From: Peribacillus sp. ACCC06369
Lineage (GTDB): Bacteria > Bacillota > Bacilli > Bacillales > DSM-1321
DNA length: 64,000 nucleotides
Direction of reading: 5' to 3'
Assembly: GCF_030348945.1 (NCBI RefSeq)
Contig: NZ_JAUCEN010000002.1
Coordinates: 4,154,001-4,218,000, forward strand
The notes beneath the pieces are model-generated. The model saw nothing but the letters and a program-made list of their open reading frames with translations. It was not told the origin of the DNA and made no database searches. The stretch's first letter is position 1; the number at the start of each line of letters is the position of its first letter. Below are positions 8,783-15,820 of the stretch, one piece after another. Position numbers and translations under genes: made by a program.

Positions 8783-9343
8783 TTATTGTTCCACTACACG
8801 GCCATCTTTGTAAATGTGGAACCACCCAATCGTTCCTGACCCGCCTTGATCCATCCAATCTTTATTAGCTGCTTTATAATTGTAATATGATTTTCTTTTG
8901 CCGTCTTTCAGCAATCTGCCATCACCGCTGAAAACGATATTGTTACCCAGCTTCTTTTTACCTAACGCAATCGCGTCTTTCTCCGTGAACTGTTTTCTTT
9001 CTACCTTATTTTCATCTAAGGCAGCCCATGTCAATGGTCCAACGATACCATCTGAACCCAGGTTATGATCCACTTGAAACTCTCTTACGACATTTTGTGT
9101 TTGGGTGCCGAAAATCCCATCAACGCCTACATTATATTTAACATCTTTAAGGCTTTGCTGTAAGTCTCTTACATAACTAGAACGCGAGCCTTTCCGGAGG
9201 GTCGGGCGCGTTTCCGCCTTCGTTTCGATTTTCTGGGTTTGACTGCCCTTAGATGCTGCTTGGGTAATTGAAGTTCCCATTCCTAAAGGGGCTAACATCA
9301 GGGCAACGGTTGGAATGATGACCAATACTTTCTTCTTCAACAC
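8783..9343 (-). CDS. Secreted peptidoglycan-binding-domain protein
   Basis: A 186-residue protein. Residues 1-30 form a signal peptide (basic start, hydrophobic core, TQAAS cleavage region). Residues 50-110 form one PG_binding_1 repeat, with RKGSRSSYVRDLQQSLK, then VDGIFGTQTQNVVREFQ and a GIVGPLTWAAL close. The C-terminal ~70 residues (KQFTEKDAIALGKKKLG to FHIYKDGRVVEQ) carry no catalytic motif that I recognise. It probably binds cell wall outside the cell. The N-terminal frame begins with ATG after an AGGTTAT-type site. Confidence 0.85.
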   Translation of the reverse strand: MLKKKVLVIIPTVALMLAPLGMGTSITQAASKGSQTQKIETKAETRPTLRKGSRSSYVRDLQQSLKDVKYNVGVDGIFGTQTQNVVREFQVDHNLGSDGIVGPLTWAALDENKVERKQFTEKDAIALGKKKLGNNIVFSGDGRLLKDGKRKSYYNYKAANKDWMDQGGSGTIGWFHIYKDGRVVEQ

Positions 9344-9530
9344 AAATAACCTCCATTCATATAATCACTCCTGCAGGTTTCTGACTTACTTTCCTTGGAG
9401 CCCATTCATTATAACGTATGGAGTTATTTATTTGGTGTTTTATTACTTAAATTATAAAAAATGGTAAATAGTATCTACGGGGTGCATTTCCAAAGCTAAT
9501 ATGATAGAGACCTCGTTTCTTGAATAAAAA

Positions 9531-9554
9531 AATAATCCCCTTAAGGGGATTATT
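9531..9554. repeat. Target-site duplication, left of IS copy 1
   Basis: A perfect 24-bp palindrome, AATAATCCCCTT followed by AAGGGGATTATT. It is repeated exactly at 11301-11324. Together with the A run to its left it formed the terminator of the minus-strand gene at 11325. Confidence 0.9.
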
Positions 9555-9562
9555 TCAGACTG

Positions 9563-9600
9563 TAGACAAACTCGATGAAAATCGAGTTTGTCTATTTTTT
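9563..9600 (+). terminator. Inward-facing terminator at the IS left end
   Basis: A perfect 14-bp stem, TAGACAAACTCGAT with ATCGAGTTTGTCTA, a GAAA tetraloop and TTTTTT. It overlaps the inverted repeat and would stop outside transcription from entering the transposase gene. The same structure is in copies 2 and 3. Confidence 0.8.
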
Positions 9601-9620
9601 ATGAGTTGTACAATTTGGCC

Positions 9621-9746
9621 GTTGATTTTCCACTCCAGGCACTCGCTTTCCGCGGGCGGTCGGGGAGCCTCCTCGGCTTTCGCCTGCGGGGTCTCCCCTA
9701 GACGCGCTTTTCCCGCAGGAGTCTCGTACCTTCCGTTCCAATCAAC
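9621..9746. repeat. GC-rich structured element inside the IS
   Basis: A 126-bp block bounded by GTTGATT and AATCAAC, far richer in G+C than its surroundings. It has several self-complementary parts (GGGGAG with CTCCCC, CCGCGGG, CCCGCAGG). I recall very similar GC-rich elements scattered through many Bacillus genomes. It lies between the left-end terminator and the transposase promoter in all three copies, at 23641-23766 and 58368-58493 in the others. Confidence 0.7.
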
Positions 9747-9773
9747 TTTGTCTTACCTTTTAGATAAACACTT

Positions 9774-9801
9774 TTGCCTGGAGTCATTTTTGTTTTAAAA
9801 T
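9774..9801 (+). promoter_or_regulatory. Transposase promoter
   Basis: TTGCCT and TAAAAT are spaced 16 bp, just ahead of the GAGGTG ribosome site. Confidence 0.5.
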
Positions 9802-9829
9802 AGAAGTATTAAAACTTGAGGTGATGAGG

Positions 9830-11188
9830 ATGCTTTCTAAACATGATTCTATTCAGCGAGATCAACTTGAAATGATTACGTTAGATCAACTGGTGCCACT
9901 GAACCATTTGGTTCGTAAAATGGAGGCTGCCATTGACTTCACTTTCATTTATGACTTGGTGAAAGAGATGTATTCAGAGGTAGGACGCCCAAGTATTGAT
10001 CCAGTTATTTTAGTTAAACTGACATTCATTCAATATACCTTCGGTATTCGTTCCATGCGTAAAACGATTGAAGAAGTTGAAACCAATATGGCTTACCGTT
10101 GGTTCTTAGGCTATGGTTTCCATGATAAAGTACCTCATTTCTCTACGTTCGGGAAAAATTATGAGCGACGCTTTAAAGATACAGACCTGTTTGAACAGAT
10201 TTTCTATCGCATTTTAATGACAGCTGCTAATAAAAAGTTAATAAGTGCTGAACACGTTTTCGTGGATTCCACACATGTGAAAGCCAGTGCGAATAAAAGG
10301 AAATTTGAAAAGAAAATCGTTCGTAAAGAAACACGAGCGTATCAAGGGCGTCTTCAAGAAGAAATCAATCAAGATCGTGAAAAACATGGAAAGAAGCCTT
10401 TTCCATCAGATAAATTTGATAAAGAAGAGACCAAAGAGATTAAAGAAAGTACAACGGATTCTGAGAGTGGCTACTATGTGAAAGATGAACGAACAAAACA
10501 GTTTGCCTATTCATTCCATGCGGCCGCAGACCGCAACGGTTTTGTATTGGGAACGATTGTAACACCTGGAAATATACATGACAGTCAGATCTTAGAGCCA
10601 CTAGTTGAACAAGTGATTGAGAAAGTTGGAAAACCGGAAGCCGTTGCCGCAGATGCAGCTTATAAAACACCAGCGATTACAAGCTACCTATTTAACAAAG
10701 AAATCATACCGGCTTTACCTTATACACGTCCTCGCACCAAAGAAGGATTTTTCCGCAAACAGGACTATGTATACGATGAACATTTTGATTGTTACCTTTG
10801 TCCTTCGGGAGAGCTATTAAAGTACTCAACAACCAATAAAGAGGGCTATCGCGAGTATAAATCACCCAAACACACTTGTGCGACATGCTCATTTTTATCT
10901 CAGTGTACAGAAAGCAAAGACCATCAAAAAGTGGTGACACGGCATATTTGGCAAACACATGTGGAAGAAGCAGATCATCTGCGTCATCATCAAGATGTAA
11001 AAACTATATATGCGAAACGTAAAGAAACGATTGAGCGTGTATTCGCAGATGCAAAAGAAAAGCATGGTATGCGTTGGACAACTTTAAGGGGACTTAAAAA
11101 ATTGTCGATGCAGGCGATGCTTACTTTCGCTGCCATTAATTTAAAGAAGATGGCCAATTGGACATGGCGAGGTCCAAAAATGGCCTAA
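9830..11188 (+). CDS. IS1182-family transposase, copy 1
   Basis: A 452-residue DDE transposase. The N-terminal domain carries GRPSIDPVILVKLTFIQYTF (residues 52-71), typical of IS1182/IS5-like proteins. The catalytic acids are probably D146 (FVDSTH), D275 (AADAAYK) and E402 (ETIERVFADAK). A cysteine cluster (C321, C324, C350, C353, C359) lies between the last two. The ATG at 9830 is 6 bases after GAGGTG; an earlier GTG at 9821 overlaps that site. The frame is intact and probably active. Confidence 0.93.
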   Translation: MLSKHDSIQRDQLEMITLDQLVPLNHLVRKMEAAIDFTFIYDLVKEMYSEVGRPSIDPVILVKLTFIQYTFGIRSMRKTIEEVETNMAYRWFLGYGFHDKVPHFSTFGKNYERRFKDTDLFEQIFYRILMTAANKKLISAEHVFVDSTHVKASANKRKFEKKIVRKETRAYQGRLQEEINQDREKHGKKPFPSDKFDKEETKEIKESTTDSESGYYVKDERTKQFAYSFHAAADRNGFVLGTIVTPGNIHDSQILEPLVEQVIEKVGKPEAVAADAAYKTPAITSYLFNKEIIPALPYTRPRTKEGFFRKQDYVYDEHFDCYLCPSGELLKYSTTNKEGYREYKSPKHTCATCSFLSQCTESKDHQKVVTRHIWQTHVEEADHLRHHQDVKTIYAKRKETIERVFADAKEKHGMRWTTLRGLKKLSMQAMLTFAAINLKKMANWTWRGPKMA

Positions 11189-11249
11189 CATAGTGGGCTC
11201 GTAGAGCCCCAATCTCCTAACTTCAGGCAAAAATTCAAAGGGAATCTCA

Positions 11250-11287
11250 AAAAGGGGTTCGGAATTTTTTAATTCCGAACCCCTTTT
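11250..11287 (+). terminator. Terminator at the IS right end, probably two-way
   Basis: A 17-bp perfect stem, AAAAGGGGTTCGGAATT with its complement, and a TTTT loop. TTTT follows on the plus strand and TTTTT on the minus strand. A smaller GGGCTC/GAGCCC hairpin follows the transposase stop at 11195-11209. Confidence 0.75.
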
Positions 11288-11300
11288 GTCTACAAACTGA

Positions 11301-11324
11301 AATAATCCCCTTAAGGGGATTATT
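11301..11324. repeat. Target-site duplication, right of IS copy 1
   Basis: An exact copy of 9531-9554. It directly abuts the stop codon of the minus-strand gene at 11325. On the minus strand it is now followed by the IS end and no longer by its original T run. Confidence 0.9.
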
Positions 11325-11507
11325 TTATTGATAATCTGACGGTTGTTGATTCTGCCCTTGCATCCCAGTTCCCATTCCCATCAAGTTAGTAGCAAGCGGC
11401 ACCATATTTTTCATTTTCCCGCCATTTCCACTCAACATTTGATAAGTGGCAATACCTACTCCGACCGAAGCGACAACTGGTAAAATTTTATCCATGTTTG
11501 CCTTCAT
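11325..11507 (-). CDS. Small hydrophobic protein of unknown function
   Basis: A 60-residue protein with one hydrophobic N-terminal helix (ILPVVASVGVGIATYQML), then a Gly/Met-rich tail ending QGQNQQPSDYQ. AAGG is 8 bases from the ATG at 11507; further ATG and GTG codons upstream overlap the ribosome site. It resembles short Bacillus proteins often annotated as hypothetical or spore-associated, but I cannot name the family. Its own terminator hairpin was the target of IS copy 1. Confidence 0.65.
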   Translation of the reverse strand: MKANMDKILPVVASVGVGIATYQMLSGNGGKMKNMVPLATNLMGMGTGMQGQNQQPSDYQ

Positions 11508-11655
11508 TTTCATCACCTTATTTTATATATTATTGTTCATTTCCTGAACTCTTATATCTTGTTCAAAAGAACCCCAAAAATTCAAGATGTTTATTAACGT
11601 AACAATTAGTAATAAAAACATGTTTTTAAGGGAAAATTCTTTCAGGAGGGATATT

Positions 11656-11748
11656 ATGCAAGTACCCTTCGAATGGAAATTTATTTTTATGCTGAAATCC
11701 AAACGCTTATCAAAAAGTTGTTTATTAAATAGTATAGCCATTCAATGA
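11656..11748 (+). CDS. Possible 30-aa peptide
   Basis: The ATG is 6 bases after CAGGAGGGATATT, a nearly perfect ribosome site. It reads MQVPFEWKFIFMLKSKRLSK and then SCLLNSIAIQ. The peptide is basic with hydrophobic patches. No family is recognised, and only the ribosome site supports it. Confidence 0.3.
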   Translation: MQVPFEWKFIFMLKSKRLSKSCLLNSIAIQ

Positions 11749-11784
11749 TTGAAAAATGATTTAAGATTATTGAGGTGAATATTC

Positions 11785-12555
11785 ATGCCAATGTTAGATG
11801 TGGATGGTACTAGCTTGTATTATTCTGTTAAGGGAAAAGGGGTTCCTATTGTTTTTATTCATCCTCCAGTACTGACTAGTGTGAATTTCCAATACCAAAT
11901 GGAGGAATTATCCCAAGAATTCAAAGTTATAACTTTTGATATTAGGGGTCACGGAAGAAGTCAGTATTCAAGACTGCCAGTAACTTATCCCCTGATTATC
12001 GAAGATATCAAACTACTGTTTGATCATTTGAAAATTAAAAAAGCAATCATATGCGGATATTCAACCGGCAGCTCTATCGTATTGGAATTTTTGCTAAGTT
12101 GTGCCGATAGGGCTCTAGGAGGCATTGTAATAGGTGGAATGTCTGAAGTGAGGGATAAATATTTAAAGCAAAAGATCACTTTAGGAATATCACTTGCAAA
12201 TAAAGACGCAGTTCCAATTCTTGCGCTATCCATTTCATGGAGTAATTCAGATACCGAAAATTTGTTCAACAAAATGTTTAATGAAGCCCTAAAAGGAGAT
12301 GCCAGAAATATCGAGCAGTATTACTATTATAGTTTGCATTATAACTGTACCCATCAGCTAGAGAAAATCACCCTGCCAATTTTACTGATCTATGGTAAAA
12401 AAGATAAACCACTTTATCATTATGCTAATTTATTGCATGAAAAATTGCCATGTACGGAATTAAAATTTATTGATCATGTAAAGCATCAGATCCCTACAAA
12501 AGCGGCTAATGATTTAAATGAAAGTATTAAGCATTTTATCCATACAACTGTTTGA
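11785..12555 (+). CDS. Alpha/beta-hydrolase
   Basis: A 256-residue cytoplasmic protein with the fold's marks in order: the oxyanion-loop segment VFIHPPVLTS (residues 23-32), DIRGHGRSQ (52-60), the nucleophile elbow GYSTGS (near 92-97), an acid candidate in LIYGKKDKP and a terminal His in DHVKHQIP. The substrate is unknown. TTGAGGTG precedes the ATG. The base composition is AT-rich, like the next gene. Confidence 0.85.
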   Translation: MPMLDVDGTSLYYSVKGKGVPIVFIHPPVLTSVNFQYQMEELSQEFKVITFDIRGHGRSQYSRLPVTYPLIIEDIKLLFDHLKIKKAIICGYSTGSSIVLEFLLSCADRALGGIVIGGMSEVRDKYLKQKITLGISLANKDAVPILALSISWSNSDTENLFNKMFNEALKGDARNIEQYYYYSLHYNCTHQLEKITLPILLIYGKKDKPLYHYANLLHEKLPCTELKFIDHVKHQIPTKAANDLNESIKHFIHTTV

Positions 12556-12656
12556 TTCTTTCTATTTATAAACGAATAAACCAATCCATCAAGTACTATG
12601 TAGAAAATTTCATTCTTTTACTATTGTACATATCCTAAATTTATGGAGTGAAAAAA

Positions 12657-13316
12657 TTGGGAAGAGATAAAAGTACACTGATTCATTTAATATTACTATT
12701 GCTAGTAACGGCAGTTTTTATTTGGTCAGTTATTAAGCCTGAAGGATACTTGATATGGACAATGGAAGTACTTCCTGCCGTTGTGTTTCTGATTTATGTA
12801 ATGGCTACATATAATAAATTCCGCCTTACTACATTATCCTATTTCGTTATTGCCGTTCTTTCAATTACCATGTTCATCGGTGCCCATTATACGTACACAA
12901 AAGTTCCTCTATTTAATTGGATAAAAGATCATTACGATCTAAACCGGAACCACTATGATCGGTTTGGACATTTCCTAAAAGGTTTATTTGCGATTGTAAT
13001 TAGAGAAATAGTAATACGTAAAACCCCTCTAACAAAAGGACCCTGGTTATTTGCTGTCACATTAAGTTTTGCGCTTGCCATTGGAGCCTTATATGAAATC
13101 ATCGAATGGATAGCTGCCATCATTTCAAAAGGCGGAAAGGCTTCAAAGGAATTTTTAGGAACACAGGGTGATATTTGGGACGCACAATGGGATATGTCGT
13201 TAACCTTAATCGGCTCTATCCTTGTATTGTTAACCTTATCCAAACTTCATGACAAGCTGTTACGAATAGTGAAAAATCGAGAAGAAAACAAAAAGAAAGG
13301 CTCTGAAAAACGATAA
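12657..13316 (+). CDS. DUF2238 (YjdF-type) membrane protein
   Basis: About 219 residues with six hydrophobic segments. The family signature is clear: NHYDRFGHFLKG in the middle, then IGALYEIIEW and FLGTQGDIWDAQWDM. The last is a conserved acidic/Trp loop. Its function is not established in any species I know of. GGAG at 12645-12648 is 8 bases from the TTG at 12657, which I prefer; a GTG at 12648 lies inside the ribosome site. The tail is strongly basic (NREENKKKGSEKR). Confidence 0.85.
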   Translation: MGRDKSTLIHLILLLLVTAVFIWSVIKPEGYLIWTMEVLPAVVFLIYVMATYNKFRLTTLSYFVIAVLSITMFIGAHYTYTKVPLFNWIKDHYDLNRNHYDRFGHFLKGLFAIVIREIVIRKTPLTKGPWLFAVTLSFALAIGALYEIIEWIAAIISKGGKASKEFLGTQGDIWDAQWDMSLTLIGSILVLLTLSKLHDKLLRIVKNREENKKKGSEKR

Positions 13317-13320
13317 ATTT

Positions 13321-13358
13321 AAAAAATAATGACCTATATAGATCACTATTTTTTAATT
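13321..13358. terminator. Weak shared terminator
   Basis: AAAAAATAATGA and TCACTATTTTTT form an imperfect stem between the convergent DUF2238 and DinB genes. Confidence 0.45.
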
Positions 13359-13798
13359 AGAATTTGATTGTTAATATGATGTTCCATATGTTCTAGATAA
13401 TCATTTATTAGCCACTCTAATGATTTTTGTTGATTATTTCCGATATCACAAAGATTAGATAATCTATCATTTGGTGTATTCGTTATTATATGTACGATTT
13501 GCTTATTTAAAGTACAAAAAAGGTTAACTATCTCATCCATTGGTCGCTCTTGATAATTCTGGACTAATACCCATTGGTCTTGATTATATGATTGTATAAC
13601 ATATGGCTGTTCTTCGTACTGAATCTTGATAAACCTATTCATATTGTTCAATGCAGAATCGCATAGATGTCCTAAAATCTCTTTTTTGGACCATTTGTGT
13701 GGCATTGGTCGATGATTTAATTCTTTTTCTGTCATCCGGTTGAACTCTTCTGGTATAAAACCTATCCAATTATTGATTCCATCTATTACATTTTTCAA
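13346..13798 (-). CDS. DinB-superfamily protein
   Basis: A 150-residue four-helix-bundle protein. The DinB metal-binding pattern is visible: a His in KKEILGHLCDSALNN (residues 37-51) and two more in DYLEHMEHHINN near the C-terminus. DinB/YfiT relatives include bacillithiol-S-transferases, so a thiol-transferase role is possible but unproven. The start is TTG, 6 bases after GGGGGAG. Confidence 0.8.
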   Translation of the reverse strand: MKNVIDGINNWIGFIPEEFNRMTEKELNHRPMPHKWSKKEILGHLCDSALNNMNRFIKIQYEEQPYVIQSYNQDQWVLVQNYQERPMDEIVNLFCTLNKQIVHIITNTPNDRLSNLCDIGNNQQKSLEWLINDYLEHMEHHINNQILIKK

Positions 13799-13904
13799 GT
13801 TGCACTCCCCCTAAGTTTTACCTAAAGGATTTTTATTCGGCAACCAACCAGAAAATACCTTCTTCTTCAATCAACAGCATTTAATAACTGACCCAAAAGA
13901 AAAA

Positions 13905-13929
13905 ACCGAAATCAAAAATGGATTTCGGT
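13905..13929 (-). terminator. Terminator of the flavodoxin-fbp operon
   Basis: ACCGAAATC and GATTTCGGT pair, and on the minus strand TTTTTTCTTTT follows. An IS relic now lies between it and fbpB. Confidence 0.75.
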
Positions 13930-14095
13930 TCAGACTGCAGACAAACCCGAAAAAAAGCGAGTTTCCCTGCAATTTAAAAAACGTTCCAGCTGTTTTCAGA
14001 AATCCGCTCCCTCGCCGCAAGCGTCTGTGGGGTCTCGGCTAGCCAGTTTTTCGGTAGGAGTGTCGCAAATTTCTTCAATACCTGGAGGCAACATT
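13930..14095 (+). mobile_element. Decayed left end of an IS1182-type element
   Basis: It begins TCAGACTGCAGACAAACC directly after the terminator hairpin, as the intact copies begin TCAGACTGTAGACAAACT. Then come a degraded version of the left hairpin (GACAAACCCG ... GCGAGTTT) and a diverged GC-rich block with GTGGGGTCTCGGCTAG matching GCGGGGTCTCCCCTAG of the intact element. No transposase or right end remains. It is a relative of the intact IS, not a recent copy. Confidence 0.65.
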
Positions 14096-14109
14096 CAAAT
14101 TTTAACCAG

Positions 14110-14259
14110 TCATGATTGTACTTGCTTACTTTCCTTTTTTTCATTAATAGCTTTTTGATCGATTTTTGTATAGATGCGTTCCACTTCTATTTTGTCATGC
14201 AACAGAAGTTCGCGGTTTTCTTTTAGCAGTTCAGTATAAGATTTCTTTCTCCTAGACAC
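14110..14259 (-). CDS. fbpB: Fur-regulated basic protein FbpB-like
   Basis: A 49-residue, highly basic protein starting MSRRKKSYTELLKENRELLL, the family's typical RRK-SY-EL-xxN opening, followed by a charged helix with VERIYTKIDQKAINEKK. In B. subtilis FbpB is a small helper of the iron-sparing response, acting with the FsrA sRNA. Its GTG start has AGGTGA 8 bases before it, and it overlaps the fbpA stop by 8 bases, so the two are translationally coupled. No iron-binding motif is expected. Confidence 0.75.
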   Translation of the reverse strand: MSRRKKSYTELLKENRELLLHDKIEVERIYTKIDQKAINEKKESKQVQS

Positions 14260-14419
14260 TTTTTAATTCACCTCTCAAGTGATTGAATTCCTTCTGTAAA
14301 ACTACTAACGGAAGCTCGTATAGTTGTTTATTATATTTTTTAAAAATCCCGAATTTCAGAAGTTCTTGGATAAGTTCCTCTTTTTTTGCTTCTCCCTTTG
14401 CACTTAATTGGGTAATCAT
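14252..14419 (-). CDS. fbpA: Fur-regulated basic protein FbpA-like
   Basis: 55 residues, with AKKEELIQELLKFGIFKKYN and QLYELPLVVLQKEF. These match the FbpA family pattern (KKxELIxKLIxxGxYK, then QLYELTLxELExEY). GGAGGG is 7 bases before the ATG. The start lies inside the 3' part of the flavodoxin frame in another reading frame. Family members take part in the bacillary iron-sparing response; their molecular action is still poorly known. Confidence 0.75.
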   Translation of the reverse strand: MITQLSAKGEAKKEELIQELLKFGIFKKYNKQLYELPLVVLQKEFNHLRGELKSV

Positions 14420-14951
14420 CAAGGGCCCTCCTTAACAAAAATGCTGATTTTTGGTATTTTGGGTTGCCTAGCATCCGATCCCACATGAAGAATCTCCACT
14501 TCTTCCTCTTGCTTCCCCATATAAGGGCATGCTCTGCAAAGTCTTCACATTTCCTTAATCGGTCGTATGTACTGCTTTCATGGTGTATTTTCAATACTCG
14601 ATCATGTACATTAAATCCAAATCGCTTCATTTTATCGGAAAGGATATCTATCGCGGCGCACGGTTTCGAATGGGTCAAGTCGCCGGCACCAAAGAATGCG
14701 ACTTTAACTCCAGCAAAGTCCACTTGGTCAATTTCTTCATAAAATTCGTTTGCTTCATACGGTAAATCTTCAAGATTCCATGTATATAAACCAATAAAGG
14801 CCAAATCAAAATCCTTTAAGGCATCAACTTCAACAGTATCCAATCTTTCCATATATACTTCACAGCCGACAGCCTTCATTCTATTCTTTATGTTCATAGC
14901 CATTTTCTCGGTATTACCGGATAAACTGACATAACCAATGAATACCTTCAT
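14340..14951 (-). CDS. Flavodoxin, extended C-terminus
   Basis: FMN-binding electron carrier, expected to replace ferredoxin when iron is scarce. The phosphate loop SLSGNTEKMA is at residues 9-18, and the LYTWNLEDLPYE and FFGAGDLTHSKPCAA loops cover FMN. Typical flavodoxins are 150-160 aa, while this frame has 203. The extra basic tail (KRKKWRFFMWDRML onward) includes about 26 codons that overlap fbpA in a different frame, so the true end or a late frameshift is open to question. AGGAGAG lies 8 bases before the ATG. A Fur box covers its promoter. Confidence 0.83.
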   Translation of the reverse strand: MKVFIGYVSLSGNTEKMAMNIKNRMKAVGCEVYMERLDTVEVDALKDFDLAFIGLYTWNLEDLPYEANEFYEEIDQVDFAGVKVAFFGAGDLTHSKPCAAIDILSDKMKRFGFNVHDRVLKIHHESSTYDRLRKCEDFAEHALIWGSKRKKWRFFMWDRMLGNPKYQKSAFLLRRALDDYPIKCKGRSKKRGTYPRTSEIRDF

Positions 14952-14995
14952 CTATATCACTCTCCTAATTGAGAATTAATTTCATTACACATCTC

Positions 14996-15025
14996 ACTAT
15001 AAATGAAAATGATTCTCATTGTCAA
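14996..15025 (-). promoter_or_regulatory. Fur-controlled promoter of the flavodoxin-fbpAB operon
   Basis: On the minus strand, TTGACA (15020-15025) and TATAGT (14996-15001) are 18 bp apart. The 19-bp Fur box at 15005-15023 reads GACAATGAGAATCATTTTC and matches the consensus GATAATGATAATCATTATC at 16 positions. It fills the spacer, so iron-loaded Fur should block RNA polymerase. Confidence 0.85.
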
Positions 15026-15233
15026 TTATTTACCTCCTTAAATATTATTAAACAGTCCGTCTTCACCTTAAATATAGTATAAATATCCCTAAATAATTAT
15101 TTTCCATAATAAAATCATATATTTATGGATTTATTAAAAAAACAAGAAAGATAGATATGAAATTGGAAGGTGTTTTTTTGTTTTGTTATATCTATCTATA
15201 TAGTTAAATTATTACATATCGTATCAAGTTATT

Positions 15234-15797
15234 ATGATGAGAAAAGTGCTTTATTTATTTTTATTTTCAGTATTTTTGATCGCTAGTTTTCCTAATCAAA
15301 CAAAAGCAGAAGATACAGAACCATCTAAAGAATTAACAGAAGTAATAACACAAGAGGCAGAGCCAACAGTAGACTAGAATTCACTACCAAATCTTGCAAA
15401 CACTGATTATTCACCAGATGGCCTTTCTAATGGAAATGAATCAGTTATCACTCCATACGGACTTTCTTTCGCACGCGGAACGGTTGGCTGTTATGTCATA
15501 AGTAAAACTGCATATTGCCCTTGGACAATACATGTTGGTGGAGATGTAATCTCTTATAGCAATGTAAAAGTTACAATACAAAAACATCACGGATTTCTTA
15601 ATGGCGGTTGGAAAAATTATAAAACTCACAACTTTAGCTATCCTATAAACCGACCAACTTCCACAATTAGAAATGAATCATCTGATCGATTGTCTGCTGG
15701 AAAATATCGTGCAAAACTAGGTGGAACGTTCAGGACAGTAAAAAATGGTACTTATTCAGCCATTGCAAATGGTTATAGTTATTTTGAGGTTAAATAA
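15234..15797 (+). pseudogene. Secreted protein gene interrupted by TAG
   Basis: A 188-codon frame with an in-frame TAG at 15375-15377 (codon 48). Before it is a signal peptide (MMRKVLYLFLFSVFLIASFP to TKA) and an acidic linker. After it are about 140 residues with two Cys (GCYVISKTAYCPW) and a beta-rich part including NGGWKNYKTHN and LSAGKYRAKLGGT. The latter pair with NGVWKNYKTKY and VTKGATYRVKLENT in the secreted protein at 25364, so the two are distant relatives. The ribosome site is poor. It is either a nonsense mutant or inactive. Confidence 0.65.
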
Positions 15798-15820
15798 AAA
15801 ACATACTAGGTGGGCTGCTA

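Larger units (their letters stand above)
9555..11300 (+). mobile_element. IS1182-family insertion sequence, copy 1 (1746 bp)
   Basis: The ends are TCAGACTGTAGACAAA (left) and, reverse complemented, TCAGTTTGTAGACAAA (right), 14 of 16 bases matching. One transposase gene fills most of the element. The flanks carry a 24-bp direct duplication of a terminator hairpin. Copies at 23575 and 56814 have the same length, their transposases have the same predicted sequence, and their DNA matches wherever I compared it, which suggests recent spread. Confidence 0.93.

Noticed and set aside
9520..9798. Open frame across the IS left end, with copies at 23621 and 58316
   Set aside because: It only translates the GC-rich structured block and the hairpin; it has no ribosome site and ignores the IS boundary.
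11523..11741. 72-residue minus-strand frame
   Set aside because: No ribosome site and low-complexity AT-rich sequence; the plus-strand 30-aa frame here has better translation signals, though it too is weak.
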